A stretch of 64,000 bases of DNA from Baylisascaris procyonis (lineage: Eukaryota; Nematoda; Chromadorea; Rhabditida; Ascarididae). A program made the translations under genes and the position numbers. Shown in pieces: positions 26,394 to 38,328 of the stretch (position 1 is the stretch's first letter; each line of letters opens with the position of its first letter). The notes under the pieces are model-generated. The model did not search any database, was not told the origin of the DNA, and saw only the letters and a program-made list of their open reading frames with translations. The stretch spans positions 62,001 through 126,000 of the forward strand of contig JAZARR010000170.1 in the NCBI GenBank assembly GCA_037389465.1, read 5' to 3'.

Positions 26394-29300
26394 GGATAAT
26401 GCAATGGTGGTGCAGTGAAGCGGCGAGTCTGATATGTGTTGAAACGTCAGACAACGATGAGAAAAACTTTAATCAAAAATAGTACGGACTGTAAAAATAG
26501 AGAGAGGTTCAAGTCACCTTAACCTCCAAAGAAACTAAGCGCCAACTCCGCCTCATTTGACACTTTTTCCTGGTTCGCTGAAAACCTAGGATGCGGTACA
26601 AAGGGTAATAGTAGACGCAAAAGTCATATAAAACGGTTAGCAAATCGACCGTCGATCCCCTACATTGTGGCATAAGGATAGAACGGTAAAATAAGAAGTT
26701 CTGAGACGGTAGAGGTCAGCAGAAATGCAATACTGAAGCAGTAAACGATGAAATATCATAAAGAATCTATGACAGCACTCTACACGGTTACCTGGTAGGA
26801 TAAGAAGCGAAACTTGCAATCATTTGTGTTAGTACGCACACCTATCACTGCAACGATAGGTCGTTAGGTATATGTATGTCTGTCTGTCCTGTTCAGCCCA
26901 GAAACCGCTAAAGCAACATCATAGGCTGAACTCGAACAACACATCAAAGTACTCCCCCCCCCCCCTCCCCCTCCTGGATCGTCCACTACATTCTTCCTCA
27001 CCCGACTTCTATTTTAGTCACTTGGGACATTAATGGCAGCTAGCAAAAGCCGCCTCATTGCGCCTAACATGGTTCTAGACGCACATGTAAGCCGCAATTA
27101 CATTTTAGCCTGAACTACCTTATCATAAAATCAACCGCGCCAACATTAGGAACGATGCATACGACTGCGAGCGACAAGACGTTTCGCAACGTTCGGTTGA
27201 CGCTGTGCACGCATTGTGGTGTGCTATTTTGACCGATATCTACCGGAGCTCCGCCATCATTGCAGGAGTTGCAAGAATAAAAACATTACAGCTCAATATT
27301 AAAATAATTCAAGTGTACCCCACACAAATAACCTATGCCTATCATAAAGGCCAGCGTATTTTTGTTATTGCATTATTCGTATATGGACAAAGGAAAATAC
27401 ACATCGGCATTGGATAGTAGAAACGTGAATAAATGAAGAAGAAGTGACATTCATCGCTAGAAATAAAACGACTGGGACGGGCCGAAGGTAACGACAGTAG
27501 GTGCACAACACTTAGATACACAAGAATAAATGAAAAAAGGTTTGTAAAGTATCCCAGGCCATATATTCAACGAGAATAGACATTTTCTGACTGATTATAA
27601 GAGGTTATTCCCTCAAACTTACTCCTGCGAAATTGCGTTCCTAGTTCGAAGAGTGAAAAAGACCAAACGAAGTTCTGTCAAAAGGTATTCAATACGAAAA
27701 TAATATGAAAGCTCGCTTCATCGGCAGAGCCGCATTTCACATGACTATATTTCAAGAAAAACAACCTAAGTAAATAGACGGTAAATTGAGAAATTATTAG
27801 CGCTACCCGTCGTGATACGAACTGTAAAAATTTGGGCACCAATTTTGTTATTCGATTTCGAATTTGAGCATTCTTTTGGAAAGCACCAAACAGGTGACGT
27901 TTGATCGGCCAAGTCTTGATTTTTGAATTTCATTTTTTTTTCACCTGTTGTGAGATGACAAGCAATCCAGCAAGGAAACTTTCGATTATGTTCTCACTTT
28001 CCTTCGCAAAGACAGCCGTTTCCTAAGAAATCTAGCGCAGTTCTATTCGTGGAGGCAGCATCAAAACATCTGTGCACTTCACTGCTTTCGGAAACTAGAG
28101 ACCTACAAACCTTCGGAAAAACCTATAAACTTCACGCAGGATACAACAGAGTAAATGGTCACTGCCGAGCGCGTTGAGAATCCATGAACCGCTACAGAAT
28201 GCGCAATTTCTATATTGCCTATATTAAAGCTACCAAACTACGGGATTTTAAATATTCTTTTCACATTTTGTTCTTCGATAAATAAACTTCTTAGCGTTCA
28301 GGAGTTCGTGAAGGTCTCCCACAAGAGTAAGCAACTCTGCGATTCGTTACGTCAAAGAAAGATCTCGAAAGACTCTGATTTTTATGACATGATCACTCAG
28401 TGTTTTCTAAAATCGTTGGGGTATGAATATTGAAGAGCGGAAAAGCACGCCAAGGACGCTAGTGCGATATTGCTTTTGTGAACATCAAAGAGACAACAAG
28501 CCGCATAATGCGCCGAATAGCACTTTCACGTTTTCATTGTCTAACTGTTCGGACAAAACCACGAAAAATTCGTTTTTTTCCAACTCGAGTGCTTGTGAAT
28601 ACGACCCAATTGTTGTAAATGCGCATCACTTTTTAGGCACATATAAGTGACAGCAACTACTTATAGAAAATTTCGAAATTTGCAATACATATTGAAAGTC
28701 AGTATAAGAGGTCATTTGGAAGGTTTCTGAGGTAACCCTACTAAGCTGACAGATACACACCTACGGGCGTTGCATATCACAATGCATTCAAATGCAAATT
28801 TGCAACTAAAAGCAGTTTTCCAAGGACGCTTATATGGCATCTGCAGAGAGCAGTAATGCTAGAAAATACCCGACCTGTAAATTTAGTGGAACTACATGAT
28901 TACAAACCGCACTCAAAAATATTAAATTTCTAGCAACTGAAATGCCGATGGGCCCTTCACGACGAAACTGCGATTAGGAATCGTGAGTGGTTTCTCAAAA
29001 CTTAAAGTCCATGATGTATTTTCCAACATCCTAAGCCATCTGGCTTCATCGGTTCCAGCTTTTCTGTGGCAAGTGTGAAGTTAGTTGGTTTGCTTTATTT
29101 AGCTGCAGCTTTTTTTCTTTCCACTACAAGATTACAATGTCTGGTGTTGCTGAGGCATTAAAATGCCTCCTTCTTCGTTAATTGCCTGCCCTCAATGGAT
29201 ACATACAAAACCATGAATTTTCATTATAATTGTCATGTTAACAGCTATGCTTTCTGCACTCACTCCTCGCTTCACACGCTCACGGATTTTACCATATTTT

Positions 29301-29750
29301 TTGCTTTGAGCTATCGTCACTGCTCAACTAGGTCTTTGAACCTGAAATGTTTACCGTGTTTTTTGTTTTGCTGACACAACATAAACTTGATGAAGATTGA
29401 TGAAAGCACCTTCTTCATCATAATCTATGGCTCACACATGAATGCGTCGGTTGGCTTTTCTATGATCAAGGGAACTTACAATGCCCATTACCAGTATGCC
29501 TATATAGGAAAGAAATGAAGTGAAGGAAACCCATAACTGTCGAATTGAAGAATTCTTAACTGGTGCATGTACAATCGCATGAAAGGTCTAAGGAGCCACA
29601 ACGAGTTTAATGTAATTTACGAATGATTTTGTCAATTCATTAAATCGTTAAGATGTGTCATGAATTGAGTTCTTCATTAAGAACAATATCATAAATGCAC
29701 AACTATAACGCATGAGATAATGGATAAGGCGACACTACAATTTATGTCAG

Positions 29751-30059
29751 TTGCACTGCATATAAAAAATCGATCTAATAGAAAAGTTCATGTTTTTGCC
29801 CGAGATTATTCCTGATTCTAATAGAGCTTTTAATGCTCTTTCGAATGTACCTAGTCACTCTTCCCAAATCTTGTTCCTTAATATAGTTATAGGCCCTGAT
29901 TTATCGATGACCATGCAATTTTCCTCAATTGCACGTCATATAAAAAATTGATCTAATAGAAAAGTTCTTGTTTTTGTCTCAGGTTATTTTTGATTCTGAT
30001 AGAGCTTTTAATGCTCTCTCAAATGTGCTGAAATCCGTTATTCCAACCTCGGTTTCTTA
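29751..30059. repeat. Direct duplication of about 130 bp
   Basis: The segments 29751-29880 and 29929-30059 are diverged copies 178 bp apart, sharing GATCTAATAGAAAAGTTC and AGAGCTTTTAATGCTCT. The second shared block is itself an imperfect palindrome. Identity is roughly three-quarters to four-fifths by eye. The copies contain no open frame of note. Confidence 0.7.
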
Positions 30060-31202
30060 CTGTACATTTTCACATTTGTTGCGATGATTTATTTCCGGGT
30101 GACCAGTGCCTCGTCGCTCGTTGAAGACGCGCACGGTTTCTCTCTCTCTCTCTTGCGCCTGCGCTTGTGGGTAAAGTTACCCACCCTATTTCTACTTATC
30201 AACATCCACCGCATCAACAGATGCCATTTTTTTCGTTCGCCCGCTCACCCAATAGCAAAAAAAAGAGCAATTAAGAATGTTTCCTTTTATCTCGAATCGT
30301 TTATAATATCTACCAACATCTACCTTCTTATAACATGGATTAGATTGACTTCGATTCTTATGACCATGCCCATAGTCAAGCTTCAAATGCACATATCGGG
30401 GAGGCTAGTTGAAGTCGATACCATCGGACGTCATTGGAGCATCATGAATGTCAAAAAAAAGATTGTTAAGATCGACGATGGAGAGCAGCATTTCTGATCG
30501 AAGTCTTGCTTATGATATATTGATTTTTTTGACACAACTTTATTCACTTATATCTTCGCTTTCCATCCATCGTTAGAGCTGAGTGATGTATTTTAATTCA
30601 GATAGCTGAATGAAAGAATCACCTTCAGTGTTCAATTTTTCAGTCGTCTCAGGAAAAATTAGCATATAAGAAACAAGCAAAGATTTGGAATAGTATTCCA
30701 TTCTTGCTGAAGTTTATAAGAAATAGTTTCGACATCACCTGTAACTTTTTTTCGCTTTTCGCAAAACCTACTGTGTTCGTCCATAGTAACCATATCACAT
30801 TACTAGTCAAAAAATTTCCAACCTAGAATCGTTGGAATATCTTAGACTCAAGTTTGATTTTGACTCTTTGCTACAAAATTGTGTTCGAACTTTTCCAACA
30901 TCCCAGTACACGAAATAATTCAGTTCGCCCTTCTCTGTAGTCGGCGTGCTCATGCGTGCGTATCGTTTCAGCCCACCCGGGCGCGTTAAAATACAAAGTG
31001 CTCTGCAAAATTCCCGATTTAAAGTTATAGGAATCGACATTATACGATCTTCTTGCCAAAATTGTTGATGCACCCATTCTCTTCAGCTTTTAAACTGCGG
31101 TTGAATTGTTTCGATCGAAACGCTATTGCTGCTCTTGAGTATTAAATGTCCACTCGTCTATATTGTACTTTTGCGAAAGATGTTCCTTATTGTTTATATT
31201 CC

Positions 31203-31203
<1 letters not shown>

Positions 31204-31289
<86 letters not shown>

Positions 31290-31303
31290 CATATATATAT
31301 ATA
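31204..31303. repeat. TA dinucleotide microsatellite
   Basis: About 100 bp of alternating TA with two interruptions (ATGTAT and ATACAT) that are themselves complementary. The tyrosine-isoleucine open frames through it on both strands are artefacts of the repeat. Confidence 0.95.
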
Positions 31304-31610
31304 AACGTTTTATATATATTTTTTACATTTTTTCTATATTTTCCCATTTCGGCACCTTGAAATAAAAAAAATAAATAAAAATCCCTTTTAAACGACTAAA
31401 TATTTTAGATCTTTAAAAATAACAGGATCGAAATGTTTCATCGCTTAAATTCAACCAAAACTATGACATACAAGTGGACAAGGAAAAAGCAATTTCCATT
31501 CATCGACGGATTTTGAAAGACAACACTATCAAATAAACGCATTTACAATTACTGCATAAGAACATTAAAAAGATGATAACAATTTATGGCCGATGAACGA
31601 TAATGTAAAT

Positions 31611-31686
31611 GCTATTGTGCTTTTCCGTTTTGCTGGAATGAATGGGAAAAGCATTCCAGAAAAAAGCACAATATGTGCTTTTTACA
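31611..31686. repeat. Overlapping short hairpins
   Basis: TGTGCTTTT at 31616 and CTGGAATG near 31634 both have complementary copies downstream (CATTCCAG and AAAAAGCACA). The second copy then pairs again with TGTGCTTTTT just after it. The result is a compact set of alternative stem-loops. No gene is adjacent. Confidence 0.5.
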
Positions 31687-33914
31687 ACCACCTAATTGGA
31701 TTGAATAATTTTGCAAATTGCCAACAATTAACAAAACATGCGCAATAACGCGTTGGTTCCACTGCTGATATAAATCTTCCAAAACAACATAAATCTTCCA
31801 TCTTTTCACTCATCCAATTGCAATGCTCTCAAGAAATTTTTACTCACAACTAAAAACCTAAAGGTACCTATGCTTACGTTGGTGTCGATTATACCCGCCA
31901 AACGTTATAACTAGCACTTTAATACACAACAGTAACTATTCAAAGTGAATAAAAATTAACAAAGCGATCGTTGTGCATTTATTCTAATGTGAACTGTTGG
32001 ACCAGTTAAATTCAAATCAAATATTTCGGACTCATTAAGAATTTTTTGTGAAGTGTGGAAAAGAATTTTCATCAAGTATTAAAAATTTTGCCGTCAAAAC
32101 TACAAGTATGTCGTTGGTAAGGCTGTGGCGAAAGCAGGTTGTTGATGATCTAATGAAGGAAGCAACCAATGAAGGAACCAATGGATTTATTGACATAGAG
32201 CGGTGCTTATATACAGTTTGCTTAGGCAAATTCTTTAATAGATAGTTTGCATTGTTTTAGGCAAATTCTTGATGAATAATTTACATTTTGTTTCGAAGAA
32301 TTCATGAATCTGAGAAATGAACAGTTCTAAATCAAACGACCTTGAAAGGGAAATTTTGTGAATCTTATCAGCACCAGCCGAGAACGGTATCTTCGGTATG
32401 CTTGGGAATCGCTTCTTCTCGACAAGGCTGCTATAGAAAAAAGTTTTTTTTTTTCTCAGAGATACCGTTATGTTCACATCCATAACGATAACAATTATAT
32501 TTTGATTTAGAACTACAGGTTTCATATCGTCATCATCGTTTCTTCTATTATGTAGATTTTATTCCAAGTTTTATTTCACTGTGTGCTCTTCGTTTACTGC
32601 AATTTACAGCAGTTTTTTTTCGGTAGCTTATAAAATTAAGTGGGGGATGGGGTAGAGGGGGGGGTAGGGGAAGGGATTTCGCAGGGAACGAGGGAATGTT
32701 ATCGGTGAGTGCTAGACGCGCATAGCAGTCTATTTCGAAAAAAAGATTCCTTCGTTGAGATTGCGATTTAAGCAAAAGAATAGGTGATAAACGCTAACCG
32801 TCTGATAGTCTGATTAGTTAGGTTGCTCACTTAATGGCTTTATACCTCCATGATCAGATATATAAAAACTGACATTGCCTTCGAGACGTTCAAATTGAAA
32901 TTTTTGCATAATTCGACTGTAGAGAGACGTAATCGTCCTCACCGCCGAGAAACAATATTTGTCTTTAAAATGTTGCAAGATTCGTCTTCGAGGAAACAGT
33001 TTGATAGAATTTCGATGAATATTCCCGAAAGTTTTTTTACTTGCAAAACAGTGAAAACATCTCATTCAGTTAAAACTCTAGAAAGTTTTAAATGAGAATA
33101 ATGTAATGTTTCTCTCTCAAAATTCTAACTCTTTACCGCTAATAAGCTGACCGCAGAAATGTAAAAATGAAAAGCTCTCTCAAGACCACTCTTTATTTCC
33201 TCCCCTATCTAATTTCAATATCGCGGGCATACTAAAGCCATAAAATGGCCAACATACTGCCTAATATTGCGCTCTTAGAAGTATGCTTCCTCATTTCTAA
33301 TGAGAATTATAAGCGAAAACTTGCACCGTTGTAATTTAAATGCGAAATCCATTAAATCTATAATGTCGCCAGCTATGCAGTTAGTCAGGTGAGTGACCAA
33401 AAAATTAAATTACCTCACTTCTATATACATGCAGTGATAATCCTTGATCACTTTCCTATAGGATTTTTCGAAAGCTTCAAGCCTGAATTAAATGAGATAT
33501 TATCCTTCCACTTTACTCATGCTAGAGAGCAACTAGAAGGTAAACGTTATCCCTTTTTTGAGTGTCTAGACATTTTGTTCTGATAAACGAACATAACTAT
33601 CAACAAGTTTTTCTGAACGAATCGAAAGCAAGCGCTTGTAGGAATTTATTTTCATACTCATCTTACCGCCACATCATTATTTAATCGTTATCAGCGGGCG
33701 CATTTATCGTTTTAAGTCAATTTTAATTACCTCTCTTGCACCATTTTTTGATTCAGTTCTTCTCCTTATTTAGCTATTTGATGCTCAACGATGAACAAAC
33801 AATCATATCTCAATAAGGAATTAGTCGCCTAACTGGCGTTAAAAGATGACTGTTTCCAATTCCTTTCAGAAGTAAGTGAATGGCTTGTGGCATCGCAAGG
33901 CATCCATCGATAGT

Positions 33915-36900
33915 TCAGCCATTCCTGGCAATAAGTGCATCTTTGAAGCATTGCTTGATATCTCTGAGTACTGCCCAACATGGTAACATGCTAACATCAG
34001 CCTGCAAATTGACCACCTTCAAATAGTGCTATTAAGTCAATGTGGTTCCGTTTACATCCTTATCAACGAAGGATCGCTGTCAAGTACACTGCTTAAGCTA
34101 CTATGTTTGATTTAAGTCCACCCACCGCCATATTACCAACGGTAAAAGTAAATGTGGTGACTACCTGGAACTGAGATCCAGGTGACATCTGACAAAATCC
34201 GAGGCATTTATCGCCAGCGCTTGTCAATCCAACTCCTCGTGCTTTGCAACACTCCGTATGGTCCATCTCCTGTGCGGCACAAGTTAAGAGGTCACGACCG
34301 TTGCTTTGAGGACACGGATCACTACCAAGAAACATACCAGTCAGCTGAAATGAAGTCATCACAATCATGAATCCTAAAAGCGTTTCTCTTTGCGTTTGTT
34401 GGAAGGCTGCTCAATTACTGGATAAATATATTGGTTACCATCTGCACCATATGCTTGCATACTGCTTTCAACCAACATCGAACGTTTTTTTACTGCCAAC
34501 TAGATCTCGTAATATTCACTTTTTCAATTGCACCTATATTTATATTGTTTATGAAATCTTTTTGATTGATACCTCCTTTATTGATACTTTGTAAAGAGGA
34601 TCCGTTGTTCTGTGGGAGTAGGGATTTGTCGACTTTCAGCTTGTTCTGTAGTAGTGATGAGTGGGAGAAAATAAGAGCTAAGCAATTAATGAAAAAGGTT
34701 TCATACCACTCTTTTGTTGAGTACATCAAAATTGCATCGTGATTCACAGGATGTATCAACACCGTGTTCCTTACAGCATTGCAGGAAAAGTTCATTCGCA
34801 TTCTGAAACATCTCAAATATGATTCAAATATTTTCTCCAATATGAAAGAAAGCAAAGGTGATAATGAACTTCAAAGCTAGCAGTGAAGCACTCAAAAATG
34901 AGCATAGAAAATACTATTAGTAAGCAGCAAGTAGTGAAAAAAATGCATAGCAGCCAGCTTCGCGTTTCTAAGTAATTTTGAGTAACCCCACCTAGTAGGG
35001 GACTCATTGAACCCTAGCAGAATATAATCGTCAATAATTCATATCTGCTTAATGTGCACGATTTGTCATAGCAATAGCCTTTGCTATTTGAAAAATTACC
35101 AGGCAGATGCATAAAACCGTCAAATATTCATATATTTTTACATAAGCGGCTTATTTACGATGGTACCATCACAGGCAGTTAAGAATAGCAAACTAACGTG
35201 AGGTAGAAGTGGAGAAACCCGTTTTCTAGTGGTAGCAGCAGAAGCACTCGTGGGTCTCCAGGAAGACCTTGTAGTTATGAGAGGTATTTGTGTGGTTCTC
35301 ATGACGGTTGTTCCGACATTCATCATTGGTTGAGGTGTAGCCCTAGTACGAACAAAGACGCTTATTGCTTGCAATACATCTCTAAATAAGAAAATTTAAG
35401 TATTATATTTTGGTTCCTGCAAAGCTGACTAACTTATTTGGACTAGGTCGGCCATATCTTAGTGAGGACCACATTTTAATAGCTGCAACTTTATCCACCG
35501 ATATCCTCTTATCAGAGATTTTATCACATAGTCATTATAGATAAGATTGCAAATATGTTCACAGTGAGCACGAAAATAATAAAATATGAAAAGAAACATG
35601 GGTGTCAATCCATGTAATTGTCATCTTATTATGTTCCCCTCCATCTCCCCCTTCCCCCCCCCCCCCCCCACTATCCACACCACTATTTATAGAGCATTTG
35701 GAGGAATATAGATTATAAATGACAAACTTCAACTGCAGAACAAATGTTGACGATTTTGCCAAACAAGTTGAATAATTCCCAAAGTCGTGTTAAAATATGA
35801 GCATCGAAAACCACACCTGGGTCATTATTTTGGCCCATCGACAAATTTTTGTTGCCTATTTCGCTTCTTTTTTATATACATGTTGGCCAGGAAGTAGCAA
35901 TGCGTTGTTCCGAGATCGATATCTTCCTTTAGCTTTCGCGTTTTGCGCTGGCTTTTTTCATTTGGTTGTCTCAAGGATGGTAAGCCTTCATCATGGAATG
36001 AGTTCTACCATGCGCTCAATGCAAGGACGCATTTGGTGATGAAGTTCTATTCCAAATATATAAGAACTTCGCTGAAGTTGCCAGAGAGCGGCCTAAGCTC
36101 TTCTACATGCCATCGCCGGACTCCAGAGTGTCAAGACTGCTATCACTAATTTTGAAAGAATGGGTATTGTTTGAAGATGTACCTCACCGGCTGCATCCAC
36201 TGGATCGGAAGAAAGTAAATCCCAAATTTTAGGATGAAAAAGTGCATTAAGCTCCATGGCGCTCAAGCGGACTTGCGTTGATCAGTGTTTATTGTCATTT
36301 TTAGTTACTATAACTGTCTTCAAATAAAACTTTTTTTAGTTCTCAAGAAAAATTTAAAGTCACAGAGTTACGCCTCAACAAATAACACATTGCTACTTCT
36401 GGGCCACTTTTTATTTATGTTCTTCGCACCGAGTTAGATTAAAATATTTGTTTTCTATTTATCCGTACAGAAATATTAATGTGCTACCGTTCCAAATGGA
36501 TATGATAAATCACGCAGAAAATGAGAAATCCTATATCAAGCAGTGCTCATCCTCAGAGGTTTTTTCCTTTTCGTTTCACACTGTGAATCCTGAAAACGAA
36601 CAATTTGAGGAAACGAAAAAAGTTGTAAGACCTGACTGGCTCTGGTGGAAGAAATTTCGCTGGTGGTTTTGGGACACTTGGCCTTGGTCTTTTAATGCGA
36701 ACCGTTCGTTGACGGCCTGTCTGTCTAGTTGTGAGAGGTGTTTGAGGCATTGGCCTTTGTGTGGTGAATATCTGGCCTTGCCATTCGGAAGGTTTGTGAT
36801 GAGTGGCAATATTTAGCGACTCGTGCTGCATCAATCGGTCGCTAAACGTTTGTTGCACTTGCTGTTGGGTTAAAACCTTAAGAAAGAGCGACAAAATTTC

Positions 36901-38328
36901 GTTTAGCAGAAATCTCTGCGATCGGATCATATGAAAATTAAGACTCACACAGTCTACTGCCAATTCGAGTTTGCAGTTCAGTTTGAATTTTCACTCGCCT
37001 ATGTGAGCGATATTTTCAAAATCGTTGATTTTGTTTGCTTCTAGCTCCTACTCTTACAGCAGTGGAACACAAATTCAAGAGACCGGATCTGGCAGCCAAA
37101 TACTTTGAGGGACGGAATGAATTTTACTTAAACATAAGATCAATGAAGTTGCAAAGAGTTTTATGTTCATAAGCTCGACTTAAGAAACTCGAACGATAAA
37201 ACTTCAGTTCTACAATTATGCTGCTTCTTCGATCATATGTTGCTATATGAAAAAAGTAAAGAAAATATAATTTTCTTGCGATATTTTTATAGTAACACTT
37301 TGGCTTACCTCCATACCTGATATCAAAGCACAAATTGTGTTGATTCAAATAAATGCATTGATTCAAACTGATTCAAACTGCCAATATATTGAGAGGGTTT
37401 TATGTGATTAGAACCCGTAGTGAATCTCGTGGAAATTTTTGCTGATGGAAGCCGTCGCTTTGATTTTTATGATTGATATACTTGTTGTAGAAGCCCCTAA
37501 AGTAGCTAGAAACCTGCCAATGGTTCTTTCTCTTCTCACAGTAAATAGCGTTGGTCGGTTGTTATCATCGGTATGCGCAACATTCGGTTAAAAGAATGGA
37601 AAGAGAATGGCACGGAGGGAATATATAACAGCACAGAAATTCATCAGCGCTGATTACCTATCGATTCCGCGGGTAAAAACCAACCAAATAGCGTTGTCTT
37701 CCTCCCTCTTACATGGAAAAATCGTCTATGCCCGATAAATAGATACCAAAAATTGTCTTTCGATCATTTTCTCCACTCATTGCTCAAATCCTTTTTTATT
37801 CAAAATTCTAATTTTTTTCAGTAGACCTTCAAACTCTTCACGCTAACATCCTCCATCCATCATTCTAAAGCCCTGAACAAGCTGATGAGTGCTCTTCGAC
37901 TCTCAAGTGCTTGTTAAATACAATGAAAATGTTCTAGTATATAACTTGTTGCTTCTTAAAGACAGTCCGATTATGAAAGACAATCAAACCTGTGATTGAG
38001 GAGGAAATCGGTTTGGTGGTGGAGGAGGTGGTGGACGTTGTGGAAGTGAGAAATCTGGTTGCTGGAATATCGCTTGCTGAATAAAGTCCGGTTGCTGGAA
38101 TTGTTGCTGAAACATTGCTTGCTGAAGATCTTGACGAGGTTCGGGTACTTCAAAGAATACAAAGTGGGGCTGTTGGACTTCGAACTGTGGTTGTTGAAAC
38201 AGTTGTGGATTATTGCTTCTCACGAAGAAGAAGTCTGGCTGTAGTCGGAGCTGAGATCGTTCAAAGTTCTGTCCATCTACTGCTAAGAACGCTGCAAGAA
38301 AAATGAGTTTAAATTGTTCAAATCTCAT
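33915..38328 (-). CDS. Secreted glutamine-rich protein with a C-terminal DB module, 6 exons
   Basis: Exons on the minus strand are 37990-38328, 36632-36861, 35198-35381, 34707-34802, 34165-34344 and 33915-34001. Every junction keeps phase and gives 371 residues. Residues 1-19 look like a signal peptide (KLIFLAAFLAV core). Residues 20-113 are rich in Gln, Phe and Pro with repeats such as FQQPDF and a run of seven prolines. Residues 114-251 form a Pro/Thr/Arg-rich linker. Residues 252-371 form a complete DB module, a nematode extracellular domain, with 12 cysteines at 260, 261, 270, 274, 294, 305, 315, 316, 330, 334, 351 and 361, and the typical PCWAVL near the end. The molecular role of the family is not firmly known to me; some members are thought to bind cell-surface proteins. 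Each of the three DB exons is a multiple of three, so the module is cleanly separable. Exon 2 was placed by phase and composition and is the least certain. Confidence 0.85.
35797..36232 (+). CDS. Plus-strand coding fragment inside an intron of the DB-module gene
   Basis: The convincing part is 36026-36232, an open 68-codon frame ending in TAG with a well-mixed composition (for example QIYKNFAEVARERPKLFYMP and LILKEWVLFEDVPHRL). An AATAAA signal lies at 36323-36328, 91 bases past the stop. One model joins 35797-35979 to it through a 46-base intron (ATG/GTAAGC to TGCAAG/GAC), in phase, giving 129 residues whose N-terminal half is hydrophobic. A rival reading is a pseudogene. In another frame just upstream, 35975-36030 encodes PSSWNEFYHALNA, which would run on into the good frame if a single base had been lost near 36030. 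I do not recognise the family. The fragment lies wholly within intron 2 of the opposite-strand gene. Confidence 0.45.
36323..36328 (+). other. Candidate poly-A signal of the nested fragment
   Basis: AATAAA occurs 91 bases after the TAG at 36230-36232 on the same strand. Given the AT-rich context one such hexamer could occur by chance. Confidence 0.4.
37352..37381. repeat. Short tandem repeat, 11-base unit
   Basis: The unit TGATTCAAACT occurs in two adjacent copies with a related TTGATTCAAA just upstream. It lies in intron 1 of the DB-module gene. Confidence 0.6.

Larger units (their letters stand above)
25175..33914. other. Intergenic stretch with repeats, no gene recognised
   Basis: No open frame here matches a family I know. 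The longest (30084-30497, plus) has a GC-rich start at 30.09-30.18 kb with a CTCTCTC run but no recognisable domain and no coherent splice pattern. Short frames at 28215-28650, 32048-32245 and 33389-33583 (plus) and 30807-31077 (minus) are similar. A block near 25.8-26.0 kb is relatively rich in GC. Listed separately are a hairpin (26355-26393), a direct duplication (29751-30059) and a TA microsatellite (31204-31303). A guanine-rich run at 32642-32675 could form a G-quadruplex. Distant regulatory DNA or exons of an unfamiliar gene cannot be excluded. Confidence 0.5.

Noticed and set aside
30084..30497. 137-codon plus-strand frame
   Set aside because: Its composition is uneven, with a CTCT run and poly-A stretch. 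No splice context or recognisable domain supports it, though the last 30 codons look slightly protein-like.
34490..34690. Continuation of the DB exon into an NKLKVDKSLLP frame after a CTACTACAG acceptor
   Set aside because: The DB family needs the CP and CA cysteines next, and these are supplied in phase by the exon at 34165-34344, so this is intron.
36448..36816. 122-codon plus-strand frame with Trp-rich composition
   Set aside because: It is the antisense of exon 2 of the DB-module gene; its tryptophans come from proline codons read backwards.
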